DNA from: Pseudomonadota bacterium
GTDB lineage: Bacteria; Pseudomonadota; Gammaproteobacteria; Acidiferrobacterales; Acidiferrobacteraceae
Direction of reading: 5' to 3'
DNA: 39,895 nucleotides
NCBI GenBank assembly: GCA_021784755.1
Contig: JAJYHM010000028.1
Coordinates: forward strand, 1 to 39,895
Position 1 is the stretch's first letter. Each line of letters starts with the position of its first letter. Positions 26,550 through 39,086 of the stretch are shown piece after piece. A program made the translations under genes and the position numbers. The notes beneath the pieces were generated by a model. That model saw nothing but the letters and a program-made list of their open reading frames with translations. It did no database searches and had not been told where the DNA came from.

Positions 26550-27397
26550 AGGAGAAACGTCCCCGGCTTGGGCGCGGGCTGGACGCGCTCTTTGGCGATA
26601 CCCAGCGGTCCACGCCCTCCGGGGCGTCGCCGGACGCCATCCAGACCCTGCCGATCGAGCGCCTGCAGCGCGGACGCTATCAACCGCGCACGCATATGGA
26701 GCCCGAGGCCCTGAATGATCTCGCCGAATCCATACGTGCCCAAGGCATCGTGCAGCCCATACTGGTGCGACGCGCGGGCGCGGGCTTCGAGATCATCGCC
26801 GGCGAGCGGCGCTGGCGTGCGGCCCAGATCGCGGGTCTGTCCGAGGTTCCGGTTATCGTGCGCGACATTCCCGATCGCGCCGCTATGGCCGTCGCCCTGA
26901 TCGAAAACATCCAGCGCGAGGATCTGAACCCCCTCGAGGAGGCGGCGGGCCTGAAGCGTCTTCAGGAGGAGTTCGAGCTCACGCACGACGAGATCGCCAC
27001 CCATGTCGGTCGCTCGCGGGCGGCGGTCACCAATCTTCTTCGCCTGCTCGCGCTTGCCCCCGAGGTGCGGCGCATGCTCGAGGTAGGCCAGATCGAGATG
27101 GGCCATGGCCGCGCCTTGCTCGCCATCGCCGACCCCCAAGCCCAAACGGCCTTGGCCCGCGAAGTGGCGGCGGCGGGCTTGAGTGTGCGCGAGACGGAGC
27201 GGCGTGTGCAGCGATATGGTCGCCCCGAGCCGGCCAAACCGACGCCCGATCCGGATGTCGCGGCCCTTGAGCGGCGCCTCACGGATACGCTCGGGGCGCG
27301 CGTCCGCATCCAGGCGCGTGGCGCGGGAGCGGGGCGCATCACCATCGACTATCATAGTATGGATGAGCTCGAGGGCCTGCTCGGCCGATTTTCGTGA
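26546..27397 (+). CDS. parB: Chromosome partitioning protein ParB (Spo0J)
   Basis: ParB is a CTP-dependent DNA clamp that loads at parS and spreads. The 283-residue protein starts KRPRLGRGLDALFG, the usual ParA-activating N-terminus. It has the CTP-binding GERRWR motif (86-91), ENIQREDLNPLEEA, a helix-turn-helix (THDEIATHVGRSRAAVTNLL), and a C-terminal dimerisation domain ending EGLLGRFS. Its likely targets are the two palindromes inside recF at 6364 and 6961. It overlaps parA by four bases. Confidence 0.96.
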   Translation: MKEKRPRLGRGLDALFGDTQRSTPSGASPDAIQTLPIERLQRGRYQPRTHMEPEALNDLAESIRAQGIVQPILVRRAGAGFEIIAGERRWRAAQIAGLSEVPVIVRDIPDRAAMAVALIENIQREDLNPLEEAAGLKRLQEEFELTHDEIATHVGRSRAAVTNLLRLLALAPEVRRMLEVGQIEMGHGRALLAIADPQAQTALAREVAAAGLSVRETERRVQRYGRPEPAKPTPDPDVAALERRLTDTLGARVRIQARGAGAGRITIDYHSMDELEGLLGRFS

Positions 27398-27411
27398 GAT
27401 TGGAGGTGCCC

Positions 27412-27726
27412 GTGAAACGATGGACCCCCGGCGTTGCCGCGCTTATGCTGTCTCTCCTATGCGGGCAAGTCGTGCACGCAGGCCTGCGGAGCCTGCGACG
27501 CGCGGCTCATAGCGGGATACCCAATGCCGAACTCAAGCTCGGCGAGCTTTACCAGTACGGCGTGGGCCGGCCGGATCACCTGATCCATGCCCTGGCCTGG
27601 TATGAGCGCGCGGCCCCCAAGTCGGCGCGCGCGGCGGAGCTTGCGCGCCAAACCGCAGCCTTGCTAACCCCGCGTGAGCGGCAGCGCGCCGCCGCCTGGG
27701 CCAAGGGCCGTCTCGGCCCCCCGTGA
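27412..27726 (+). CDS. Small exported Sel1-like repeat protein
   Basis: The 104-residue product starts with a GTG preceded by GGAGG five bases upstream. It has an N-terminal signal peptide (VKRWTPGVAALMLSLLCG, probable cleavage after VVHA). The body carries one clear Sel1-type repeat, NAELKLGELYQYGVGRPDHL then HALAWYERAAP, a helix pair used for protein-protein contacts. The C-terminal helix is basic. The frame extends back to an ATG at 27394, but that codon overlaps parB and would hide the signal peptide. It sits between parB and the ATP synthase promoter, and its partner is unknown. Confidence 0.75.
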   Translation: MKRWTPGVAALMLSLLCGQVVHAGLRSLRRAAHSGIPNAELKLGELYQYGVGRPDHLIHALAWYERAAPKSARAAELARQTAALLTPRERQRAAAWAKGRLGPP

Positions 27727-27772
27727 GGTGTCTGCTCCGCCTCTCGTGAGGGGGTTTTGGGTGCGGCTCCGT

Positions 27773-27801
27773 TTGACCCTAGCATAAGGAACACTTATAC
27801 T
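27773..27801 (+). promoter_or_regulatory. ATP synthase operon promoter
   Basis: TTGACC (27773-27778), exactly 17 bases of spacer, and TATACT (27796-27801) make one of the best sigma70 matches in the window. The predicted start is near 27808, leaving a leader of about 40 bases before atpI. Confidence 0.75.
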
Positions 27802-27846
27802 GCGCGCCCGCGGGCGCCCCCTTATGGCGATCGGGACCGGGCCACC

Positions 27847-29003
<1,157 letters not shown>

Positions 29004-29042
29004 CCTTGGTTTCTTTTATCTTTTCATTTGAGGAGTCGCTTT
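29004..29042 (+). promoter_or_regulatory. Pyrimidine-rich translation initiation region of atpE
   Basis: Between atpB and atpE lies TGGTTTCTTTTATCTTTTCA followed by a strong GAGGAG site seven bases before the ATG. The U-rich run stands out in a GC-rich genome. In E. coli a U-rich enhancer upstream of atpE raises translation to supply the multicopy c subunit; a similar role here is inferred. Confidence 0.5.
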
Positions 29043-29348
29043 ATGGTTGATCCGCAGCTTGCGTCGGTTATCGGTATGGTCTTTTCCTACACGGCCGTCG
29101 CCGTCGGCATCATCTTCGCGGGTGCGGCCCTGGGCTCGGCCCTCGGCTGGGGCCTCATCTGCTCCAAGTACATCGAAGGCATTGCGCGTCAGCCCGAGAT
29201 GCTGCCGACCCTGCGCGTGCAGATGTTCGTCACCGCGGGCCTTATGGAGTCATTTCCGTTCATCGCCGCCGCCTTCGCCATGTACTTCACCTTCGTGAAC
29301 CCCTTCGAAGGGGCGGCCGTGGAAGCGATCAAGCATCTTGCCCATTAA
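29043..29348 (+). CDS. atpE: ATP synthase F0 subunit c
   Basis: This is the proteolipid of the rotary c-ring. The 101-residue hairpin has helix 1 (about 8-40), the conserved polar loop ARQPE (48-52) and helix 2 (about 60-84). The ion-carrying carboxylate is Glu69, in AGLMESFPFIAAAF, instead of the Asp of E. coli. It is followed by Ser70, and helix 1 has Trp36 at the place where sodium-type rings have Gln. The protein extends to a 15-residue C-terminal tail. The ATG at 29043 is set by the GAGGAG site; a TTG at 29028 would be inside it. Confidence 0.95.
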   Translation: MVDPQLASVIGMVFSYTAVAVGIIFAGAALGSALGWGLICSKYIEGIARQPEMLPTLRVQMFVTAGLMESFPFIAAAFAMYFTFVNPFEGAAVEAIKHLAH

Positions 29349-29373
29349 GGCAGGATAGGGACCTACCCACACC

Positions 29374-29844
29374 ATGCCCATATCCGTGACCCTCATCGTC
29401 CAGATGGTCACCTTCGCGGTGCTCATCGTTTTCGTCAAGCGCTACCTCTGGGGGCCGCTTACGGCCATCATGGAGCGCCGCCAGAAGCGCATCGCCGATG
29501 GTCTTGCTGCGGCTGACCAGGGCCGCAAGGCGCTCGACGAGGCGCAGCGCCAGCAGGAAGAGATCCTGGTGTTAGCGCGTGAGCGCGCCGCCGAGATCCT
29601 CGATCAGGCTGAGCGACGGTCCCGCGAGATCATCGACGAGGCCCGCGAACGTGCCCGCGCCGAGGCTGACCACGCCATGGCGCTTGTGCGCGCCGAGGCG
29701 GAATCCGAGATGAACCGCGCCCGCGAGCAATTGCGGGGCGACGTCGCGCGCTTGGCCCTGGCCGGCGCTGAACGCATCGTGGAGCGCGAGATTGACGCGC
29801 GGCTGCACGAGCGCCTCCTCGACGAAGTGGCGGCACAACTGTGA
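29374..29844 (+). CDS. atpF: ATP synthase F0 subunit b
   Basis: The 156-residue peripheral-stalk subunit has one N-terminal membrane helix (ISVTLIVQMVTFAVLIVFV), then the family's short hinge (KRYLWGPLTAIMERR). A long charged, alanine-rich coiled coil follows, ending in the delta-binding region IVEREIDARLHERLLDEVA. Length and architecture match E. coli b (156 residues). Its stop overlaps the GTG start of atpH. Confidence 0.95.
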   Translation: MPISVTLIVQMVTFAVLIVFVKRYLWGPLTAIMERRQKRIADGLAAADQGRKALDEAQRQQEEILVLARERAAEILDQAERRSREIIDEARERARAEADHAMALVRAEAESEMNRAREQLRGDVARLALAGAERIVEREIDARLHERLLDEVAAQL

Positions 29845-30374
29845 CCACAGACCACATGGCGGCCGTGGCGCGACCCTACGCGCGCGCGCTCATGGCCGTG
29901 CCCGGCATCGACCGCAGCGCTGTCCTTGCAAGTCTCGAGGCGGCCGCGGCGGCGCTCGCCGATCCCGCGGTCGCAGCCCTGGCGGACAACCCACAAGTGC
30001 TTCGCTCGCAGCTGGCCGCGGCCCTGGCTCCCGATCAGGCGGCTCTGGGGCCTGTCGTGCGCACCATCGATCTGCTGCTCGAGAACGGCAGGCTCGATGC
30101 ATTGCCGAGCCTCGCCGCCGCTTATGCCGTCTTGAAGGACGATGCGGAAAGCCGCACGCATGCAACCGTCACCACTGCCCAACCGCTCACCGACACTCAA
30201 CGCGAGGGCCTGCGCCAGGCCCTGGCCCGACGCACGGGACGTTTGGTGGAGTTAGTCGTGGAGATCGACAAGCGGCTTTTGGCGGGCGTTATCGTTCAGC
30301 ATGGCGACATGGTTCTCGATGTGTCCGTCCGCGGCCGCCTCGCGGCCCTCGCCCAAGCGTTAAGCCCTTTTTAG
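29841..30374 (+). CDS. atpH: ATP synthase F1 subunit delta
   Basis: Delta links the top of F1 to subunit b. The 177-residue protein has the ARPYARALM start and the conserved C-terminal segment [20 protein letters not shown] followed by [11 protein letters not shown]. The start at GTG 29841 overlaps the atpF stop (GTGA). An ATG at 29856 would remove five residues and is also plausible. atpA begins ten bases after the stop with an AGAGGAATT site. Confidence 0.93.
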   Translation: MTTDHMAAVARPYARALMAVPGIDRSAVLASLEAAAAALADPAVAALADNPQVLRSQLAAALAPDQAALGPVVRTIDLLLENGRLDALPSLAAAYAVLKDDAESRTHATVTTAQPLTDTQREGLRQALARRTGRLVELVVEIDKRLLAGVIVQHGDMVLDVSVRGRLAALAQALSPF

Positions 30375-30384
30375 AGGAATTCCT

Positions 30385-34162
<3,778 letters not shown>

Positions 34163-34168
34163 GGCGCC

Positions 34169-34603
34169 ATGGATCGCTTTCGGGTCGACATCGTAAACGC
34201 CGAAAAGGAGCTCTTCTCCGGCGAGGCAACGCGGGTCATCGCGCCCTTGCGAGAGGGGGAGGCGGGCTTCCTGCCCGGTCACTCACCGTTGCTTGCCATT
34301 CTTAAGGCAGGCGGTGTGCGCCTGCAGGACGCAAGCGGCGCGGAGCAGACCTTCTATGTGAGCGGCGGCTTCGTGGAGGTCCAGCCGAATCACGTGACGG
34401 TGCTTGCGGACGCCGGCGAGCGCGCCGCCGACATCGACGAGGCGCTCGCCGCCCAGGCCGTGGAAGACGCGGCCCGGCATGCCGAGGAACAGGCCGGCCG
34501 AGCCGATTATGCCCATGCCCAGGCGGAACTTGCGCAAGCCACCGCGCGGCTGCATGTGGTGCGGCGTTATCGCGCACGGGGGCATGGCCCGAGCCGGGTC
34601 TAG
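34169..34603 (+). CDS. atpC: ATP synthase F1 subunit epsilon
   Basis: Epsilon ties gamma to the c-ring and can inhibit ATP hydrolysis. The 144-residue protein has the beta-sandwich segments FRVDIVNAEKELFSGEATRV and EAGFLPGHSPLLAILKAGGV plus FVEVQPNHVTVLADAGERA. The C-terminal helical pair (about residues 90-135) is present and alanine-rich, so the regulatory domain is retained. It is the last gene of the ATP synthase operon proper. Confidence 0.95.
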   Translation: MDRFRVDIVNAEKELFSGEATRVIAPLREGEAGFLPGHSPLLAILKAGGVRLQDASGAEQTFYVSGGFVEVQPNHVTVLADAGERAADIDEALAAQAVEDAARHAEEQAGRADYAHAQAELAQATARLHVVRRYRARGHGPSRV

Positions 34604-34628
34604 GGCCGGCCTTAAAGGGGGGCGCTTC

Positions 34629-35096
34629 ATGGTAACCAAAGACAAGATCGTATCCGTGACCTACACCTTGCGCGATGGTCAGGGTGAGATCTACGAGCAC
34701 ACCGATGTCCCCGTCTCTTATCTTCATGGCTCGGGCGAATCCTTGTTTGCCAAGATCGAGAGCGCCCTTGAAGGACGGCGTGTCGGCGATACGGTCGAGG
34801 TCGAGCTGTCTCCCGCCGAGGGCTTCGGCGATCACGATCCGGCGCTCACCTTCACCGATGATATCGCCAATGTCCCACCCGAGTTCCATCGCCTAGGCGC
34901 CGAGGTCGAGGCGGAGAACGAACAGGGCGAAAGCATCCGTTTCGTGGTCACGGCGATTGCCGACGGCAAGCTCACAGTCGACGCCAATCACCCGCTTGCC
35001 GGCCAGACCGTGCGCTTCGTTGTCACTATCCAGGAAATACGCGACGCTACCCCCGAGGAGCGGGGCGCCGGACGACCGGCGCAGGCCCTACACTGA
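34629..35096 (+). CDS. SlyD-like FKBP-type peptidyl-prolyl isomerase
   Basis: The 155-residue protein starts MVTKDKIVSVTYTLRDGQGE, then VSYLHGSGESLFAKIESALEG and VELSPAEGFGDHDP. These are the FKBP strands and the point where the insert-in-flap chaperone domain begins; it returns to FKBP with DANHPLAGQTVRFVVTI. SlyD-type proteins speed proline isomerisation and act as chaperones. The long His/Cys metal-binding tail of E. coli SlyD is absent: the protein ends EERGAGRPAQALH. I chose the ATG at 34629; codons upstream in frame lie inside atpC. It lies 25 bases after atpC and is probably co-transcribed. Confidence 0.9.
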   Translation: MVTKDKIVSVTYTLRDGQGEIYEHTDVPVSYLHGSGESLFAKIESALEGRRVGDTVEVELSPAEGFGDHDPALTFTDDIANVPPEFHRLGAEVEAENEQGESIRFVVTAIADGKLTVDANHPLAGQTVRFVVTIQEIRDATPEERGAGRPAQALH

Positions 35097-35152
35097 CGCT
35101 TCCGCCTTTCGGGCATTGCCTTTCCCTCATGAGACCGCTCTAATACCGGCTT

Positions 35153-36523
35153 ATGCAGGGCGTGTTTCCTTCACTCGAGATTATCGTTTTGGCCGCGGGC
35201 CAAGGACGCCGCATGGCGTCCACCCTCCCCAAGGTGCTCCATACCTTGGCGGGGCGACCCTTACTGGCCCATGTTCTGGACACGGCCGCGACCCTCGCCC
35301 CCCGCGCCATCCATGTGGTTTATGGTCACGGCGGCGACCGGGTCCGCGAGGCCTTCCCGGATGCCGGAGTCGACTGGGTCTTGCAGCCCAGCCAAAAGGG
35401 TACGGGGGATGCCGTGCGCTGCGCCCTGCCCCACATGGACGACCAGAGTCTGGCGCTCGTCCTTTTGGGCGATGTGCCGCTCTTAAAGCCTGACACACTC
35501 AAGGCCTTATGTGAGCGGGCGGCCCATGGCGCGGCCCTGCTCACCTTCGAGACCTCGCACGATAACCAGTACGGCCGCATCGTCCGCGATGCCCAGGGTC
35601 GGGTCGTGCGCATCGTCGAGTGGCGTGACGCAACACCCGAAGAACGCCTCATCCGGGAGGTCAATAGCGGCGTACTGGCGGCCCCCGTCGCACGCCTGCG
35701 CCACTGGATCCCGAGGCTCACCTCCGCCAACGCCCAGGGCGAGCTTTATCTCACCGATGTCATAGCGCTCGCGGCGGCCGACGGCGTTGCGGTCGCCACC
35801 GCGTCGCCCGCGTATGCAGCCGAGGTCGAGGGCGTGAATAGCCGTGTCGATCTCGCGTTTCTGGAGCGGGCTTACCAGGACGAGCGCGCCCAGGCTTTGA
35901 TGGTGTCTGGCGCCCAGCTCATGGACCCGCGCAGGATCGATGTCCGCGGGATCCTTGCGACCGGGCGCGATGTGTTGATCGACGTGAACTGTGTCTTCGA
36001 GGGCCGTGTGGAGATCGGTGACAACGTGCGCATAGGTCCGCACTGCGTCATCCGTGACAGTCGTATCGCCTCCGGCGCCCGGATCGAGGCCCATTCCGTC
36101 ATCGATGGCGCCGAGGTGGGCATGGACTGCGTGGTAGGGCCTTTCGCCCGTCTGCGACCGGGTACGGTCCTGGACGCCTCCGCGCGCGTGGGGAATTTCG
36201 TCGAGGTCAAGGCCTCGAAGGTCGGGGCCAACAGCAAGATCAACCATTTAAGCTACGTAGGCGACGCCTCGATCGGCGCTGGCGTCAATATTGGCGCGGG
36301 GGTCATCACCTGTAATTACGATGGGGCGCGCAAGCATCGGACAGTCATAGGCGATGGCGCTTTCATAGGGTCCGACACGCAGCTTGTGGCGCCGGTCCAG
36401 GTGGGGGCGGGGGCCACCGTGGGTGCGGGCACCACGCTCACGAAAGACGCGCCCGCCGGCGAACTGACCATAAGCCGTGTTGCCCAAAAAACGGTCAACG
36501 GCTGGCGGCGCCCCGAGAAGTAG
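35153..36523 (+). CDS. glmU: Bifunctional UDP-N-acetylglucosamine pyrophosphorylase / glucosamine-1-phosphate N-acetyltransferase GlmU
   Basis: GlmU makes UDP-GlcNAc for peptidoglycan and lipopolysaccharide. The 456-residue protein has the nucleotidyltransferase domain ([40 protein letters not shown]) and then a left-handed beta-helix acyltransferase domain with hexapeptide repeats. The active-site region KTNHLSY-like [20 protein letters not shown] and [10 protein letters not shown] are visible. The loop usually written GxGTRM reads GQGRRM here, a tolerated variant. The ATG at 35153 lies 56 bases after the SlyD-like gene. A TAATAC at 35140-35145 could be a promoter element. Confidence 0.96.
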   Translation: MQGVFPSLEIIVLAAGQGRRMASTLPKVLHTLAGRPLLAHVLDTAATLAPRAIHVVYGHGGDRVREAFPDAGVDWVLQPSQKGTGDAVRCALPHMDDQSLALVLLGDVPLLKPDTLKALCERAAHGAALLTFETSHDNQYGRIVRDAQGRVVRIVEWRDATPEERLIREVNSGVLAAPVARLRHWIPRLTSANAQGELYLTDVIALAAADGVAVATASPAYAAEVEGVNSRVDLAFLERAYQDERAQALMVSGAQLMDPRRIDVRGILATGRDVLIDVNCVFEGRVEIGDNVRIGPHCVIRDSRIASGARIEAHSVIDGAEVGMDCVVGPFARLRPGTVLDASARVGNFVEVKASKVGANSKINHLSYVGDASIGAGVNIGAGVITCNYDGARKHRTVIGDGAFIGSDTQLVAPVQVGAGATVGAGTTLTKDAPAGELTISRVAQKTVNGWRRPEK

Positions 36524-36549
36524 GCGCGCCCGCCATCAAGGAGTAGTTT

Positions 36550-38379
36550 ATGTGCGGAATCGTAGGCGCGGTCGCCCAACGGAATGTCGTCCCCATACTC
36601 ATAGAAGGCCTGAAGCGTCTCGAGTACCGAGGCTATGACTCGGCGGGTGTGGCCGTCATCGATCGTGAACATTGCCTTACCCGCATGCGTTCTGTGGGCA
36701 AAGTCCGCGAATTGGAAAGCCGCCTCAATGCGCAGATGGAGGGCACAACCGGTATCGCCCACACCCGCTGGGCTACGCACGGTCGTCCGGCGACGGAGAA
36801 CGCTCACCCGCATATCTGCCGCAACACCGTGGCGCTCGTCCATAACGGCATCATCGAGAATCACGAGACTTTGCGCCGGGCGCAGATGCAGCTCGGCTAC
36901 GAATTCACCTCCGAGACCGACACCGAGGTAATCGTCCACGAGATCTATCGCAGGCTCGAGGAGACCGGGGATCTGCTCGCGGCCGTGCGGGCGTCGCTTC
37001 CTTCCTTGCGTGGGGCCTATGCCCTGGGCGTCATCACCAACCGCGAGCCCGATCGTCTGGTCGCCGCCCGCCGGGGTAGCCCGCTTGTAATCGGCGTAGG
37101 CATAGGCGAGCACTTCATTGCCTCAGACGTCGCCGCCTTGTTACCCGTGACTCAGCGCTTCATCTTTCTTGAGGAGGGTGATGTCGCTGACATCACGCGC
37201 GATGCGGTCGTCATCTACAATGCCCAAGGCGCGTGCGTCGAGCGACCCGTCAAGCAAAGCGAGATCTCGGCCGATGCCGTAGGCCGCGGCGAATACCGGC
37301 ACTACATGCTGAAGGAGATCCACGAGCAGCCGCGGGCGATCGCAGACACCCTGGAGAACCGCATAGGCGTCCAGCGTGTCTACGCAGAGGCCTTCGGGCC
37401 TACGGCCGCCGGCCTGCTCGCTGACATCGAGGCCGTTCAGATCGTCGCCTGCGGCACGAGCTATCACGCGGGTCTCGTGGGGCGCTATTGGCTCGAAGGC
37501 CTCGCAAGCCTGCCCTGCGCGGTCGAAGTGGCGAGCGAATTTCGTTACCGCAAACCGCGTGTGGCCCCGAAGACCCTGTTTGTGACGCTCTCGCAGTCGG
37601 GTGAGACCGCCGACACCCTGGCGGCGCTTGCCTATGCACGCGAGCTCGGCTTTGCCCACACCCTCACCATTTGCAATGCCCCGGAAAGCTCGCTCGTGCG
37701 CGGGTCGGAGCTCGTGCTCATGACCCAAGCGGGCCCCGAGATTGGGGTCGCCTCGACCAAGGCCTTCACTACCCAGCTGGTCGCCCTGCTTCTCTTGGTT
37801 GTCGTCCTGGGGCGCCGCCGGGGCCTGGACGCCGAGGGTGAGGCGCGCGTCGTGAGCCTTTTGCGTAGCCTGCCCAGCCAGATCGAGCAGGTCCTGACTC
37901 TCGACGCCGCCGTGCAGGCCTGGGTCCCCTTCTTCGCCAATAAGCAGCACGCGCTCTTTCTCGGCCGTGGCACTCAGTACCCGGTCGCCATGGAAGGGGC
38001 CCTGAAGCTGAAGGAGATCTCCTACATTCATGCCGAGGCCTACCCGGCCGGCGAACTGAAGCACGGGCCGCTTGCGCTCGTGGATTCGGACATGCCGGTG
38101 GTGGCGGTGGCCCCGAACAACGAACTCCTGGAGAAGCTGCAATCGAACCTTCAGGAGGTGCGGGCGCGCGGCGGTGAGTTATTCGTGTTTGCCGATGCCC
38201 AAAACAGCATTCGCGAAGATGCCCACACCCACGTCATCACCGTGCCGCCCACTGACGACTTGCTGGCCCCGATCGTGTACACGGTACTCTTGCAGCTGCT
38301 CGCCTACCATGTGGCGGTCTCCAAGGGCGCGGACATCGACCAGCCCCGCAACCTCGCGAAATCGGTGACGGTCGAATAA
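36550..38379 (+). CDS. glmS: Glutamine-fructose-6-phosphate aminotransferase (isomerizing) GlmS
   Basis: GlmS converts fructose 6-phosphate and glutamine to glucosamine 6-phosphate, the entry step to UDP-GlcNAc. The 609-residue protein starts MCGIVGAVAQ, so Cys2 is the glutaminase nucleophile, followed by HTRWATHG and NGIIENHE. Two SIS domains follow (ACGTSYHAGL, SQSGETADT, GRGTQYPVAMEGALKLKEIS, HAEAYPAGELKHGPLAL). It ends in DQPRNLAKSVTVE, the standard C-terminus. A GGAG site precedes the ATG. The gap to glmU is only 26 bases, so there is no glmS ribozyme. A long hairpin starts one base after the stop. Confidence 0.97.
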   Translation: MCGIVGAVAQRNVVPILIEGLKRLEYRGYDSAGVAVIDREHCLTRMRSVGKVRELESRLNAQMEGTTGIAHTRWATHGRPATENAHPHICRNTVALVHNGIIENHETLRRAQMQLGYEFTSETDTEVIVHEIYRRLEETGDLLAAVRASLPSLRGAYALGVITNREPDRLVAARRGSPLVIGVGIGEHFIASDVAALLPVTQRFIFLEEGDVADITRDAVVIYNAQGACVERPVKQSEISADAVGRGEYRHYMLKEIHEQPRAIADTLENRIGVQRVYAEAFGPTAAGLLADIEAVQIVACGTSYHAGLVGRYWLEGLASLPCAVEVASEFRYRKPRVAPKTLFVTLSQSGETADTLAALAYARELGFAHTLTICNAPESSLVRGSELVLMTQAGPEIGVASTKAFTTQLVALLLLVVVLGRRRGLDAEGEARVVSLLRSLPSQIEQVLTLDAAVQAWVPFFANKQHALFLGRGTQYPVAMEGALKLKEISYIHAEAYPAGELKHGPLALVDSDMPVVAVAPNNELLEKLQSNLQEVRARGGELFVFADAQNSIREDAHTHVITVPPTDDLLAPIVYTVLLQLLAYHVAVSKGADIDQPRNLAKSVTVE

Positions 38380-38380
38380 A

Positions 38381-38440
38381 GGTGGCAACTTTTCCGTATG
38401 TCCCAGACGCGACAGCGTCGGGGTACGGATCGTCGCCACC
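38381..38440 (+). repeat. 60-nt near-perfect hairpin immediately after glmS
   Basis: Nested inverted repeats pair across the whole element. GGTGGC (38381-38386) pairs with GCCACC (38435-38440), CCGTA (38394-38398) with TACGG (38424-38428), CCC (38402-38404) with GGG (38420-38423 region), and GACGC (38406-38410) with GCGTC (38415-38419) around a GACA loop. It begins one base after the glmS stop codon. No U-tract follows, so it may protect the mRNA 3' end or assist Rho-dependent termination rather than act as a classic terminator. Confidence 0.7.
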
Positions 38441-38447
38441 TCCAGCC

Positions 38448-38475
38448 TTGACGCCTGCCCCGAAAGCCGGATAAA
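38448..38475 (+). promoter_or_regulatory. Possible promoter in the glmS downstream region
   Basis: TTGACG (38448-38453), a 16-base spacer and GATAAA (38470-38475) form a plausible sigma70 promoter. It points towards the hairpins and terminator ending at 38571, with no protein gene between. Confidence 0.35.
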
Positions 38476-38481
38476 AGAGGG

Positions 38482-38571
38482 CCGCGGAACCGGCACGGGA
38501 AAAGATTACCGCCCGTGGCTCACCGTCAGGGACGCGCCTCCGCAGGCCGGTCTCACCGGACCTGCGGTTTT
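38482..38571 (+). ncRNA. Candidate small RNA of about 90 nt
   Basis: From the start predicted by the promoter at 38448-38475 to the U-tract at 38571, the transcript would be about 90 nt with two stem-loops. CACGGG (38494-38499) pairs with CCCGTG (38512-38517), and the second is the intrinsic terminator at 38540-38571. An alternative outer pairing, CGTGGCT (38514-38520) with AGCCACG (38573-38579), would enclose the terminator hairpin. The only overlapping reading frame (GTG at 38515) runs through the terminator and looks non-coding. I recognise no known RNA family. Confidence 0.35.
38540..38571 (+). terminator. Intrinsic terminator downstream of glmS
   Basis: CCGCAGG (38540-38546) pairs with CCTGCGG (38561-38567), and CCGGT (38547-38551) with ACCGG (38555-38559). 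One bulged A and a 3-base loop complete the hairpin, followed by TTTT (38568-38571). This is a textbook Rho-independent terminator on the plus strand. It could end the glmS transcript or a separate small RNA. Confidence 0.8.
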
Positions 38572-38721
38572 CAGCCACGACGGACGTACCATTCGCTCTC
38601 CGATCTCGAACTCGCCACGTTCTTCCTGTTTGACCGGAACCCGAACATGACCGACATCCGGGAACAGCACCCTTTAAGGTTTGACGGCACCCTGTAGAGA
38701 TCACTCGATGCGGCTGGTGAT
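38572..38721. other. Non-coding gap before the toxin gene
   Basis: I see no supported gene here. A short open frame ends at 38697 (FDRNPNMTDIREQHPLRF) but has no ribosome-binding site and begins inside the terminator. A small inverted repeat, ATCAC/GTGAT at about 38700-38721, is too weak to call a terminator for the toxin operon. Confidence 0.4.
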
Positions 38722-39084
38722 TTACGCACCAATCTGAATGATTTGATTCAGGGTCTCACAGGCAATCTCAAATACGTGTTCCGGCACTTGGCCCCAGGGG
38801 TGTCGCTTCGCCGCCCGAGCTCGCCAGTCGAACGACTTTGGCTGATGCGCAAGTATATAGCTGACGACCCCCTTGGGGCCGTAAAAAGGGATCGCAAAAG
38901 GATTGCTGTCGTTGTAAGACGCCGTCGTCATGGGAAGCCCGATGACGATTCCCGTACGGTCATTGAACTCGCGCGGAGACATAACGAGCAGAGGATAAAC
39001 GTCTTTCGTCTCGCGCCCGGCTTGCGAATTGCAGTCAATCCATATCATATCGCGGCGCCCCGGAATCCATCGCGATCGCGCCAC
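38722..39084 (-). CDS. MazF/PemK-family endoribonuclease toxin
   Basis: The 120-residue protein starts MARSRWIPGRRDMIWIDCN, continues QAGRETKDVYPLLVMSPREF and GIVIGLPMTT, and later has GVVSYILAHQPKSFDWRARA. This is the MazF/PemK barrel: the R-x-D-(I/M)-(I/V)-W-I strand, the R-P-x-L-V-L-S region (here YPLLVMSP) and the Q-x-x-S-(I/F)-D-W-R-x-R motif. Such toxins cut mRNA at short sequences when their antitoxin is degraded. It starts two bases after the MazE-like gene at 39087-39341, which supplies the antitoxin. The frame is intact. Confidence 0.92.
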   Translation of the reverse strand: MARSRWIPGRRDMIWIDCNSQAGRETKDVYPLLVMSPREFNDRTGIVIGLPMTTASYNDSNPFAIPFYGPKGVVSYILAHQPKSFDWRARAAKRHPWGQVPEHVFEIACETLNQIIQIGA

Positions 39085-39086
39085 TA

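Noticed and set aside
36524-36549. glmS ribozyme upstream of glmS
   Set aside because: Only 26 bases separate glmU and glmS, far too short for the ribozyme, and none of its motifs is present.
37141-38142. 333-codon minus-strand frame
   Set aside because: It is a shadow of glmS in the opposite strand, with no family similarity that I can see.
38515-38697. 60-codon plus-strand frame after glmS
   Set aside because: It starts within the hairpin region, runs through a strong intrinsic terminator and lacks a ribosome-binding site.
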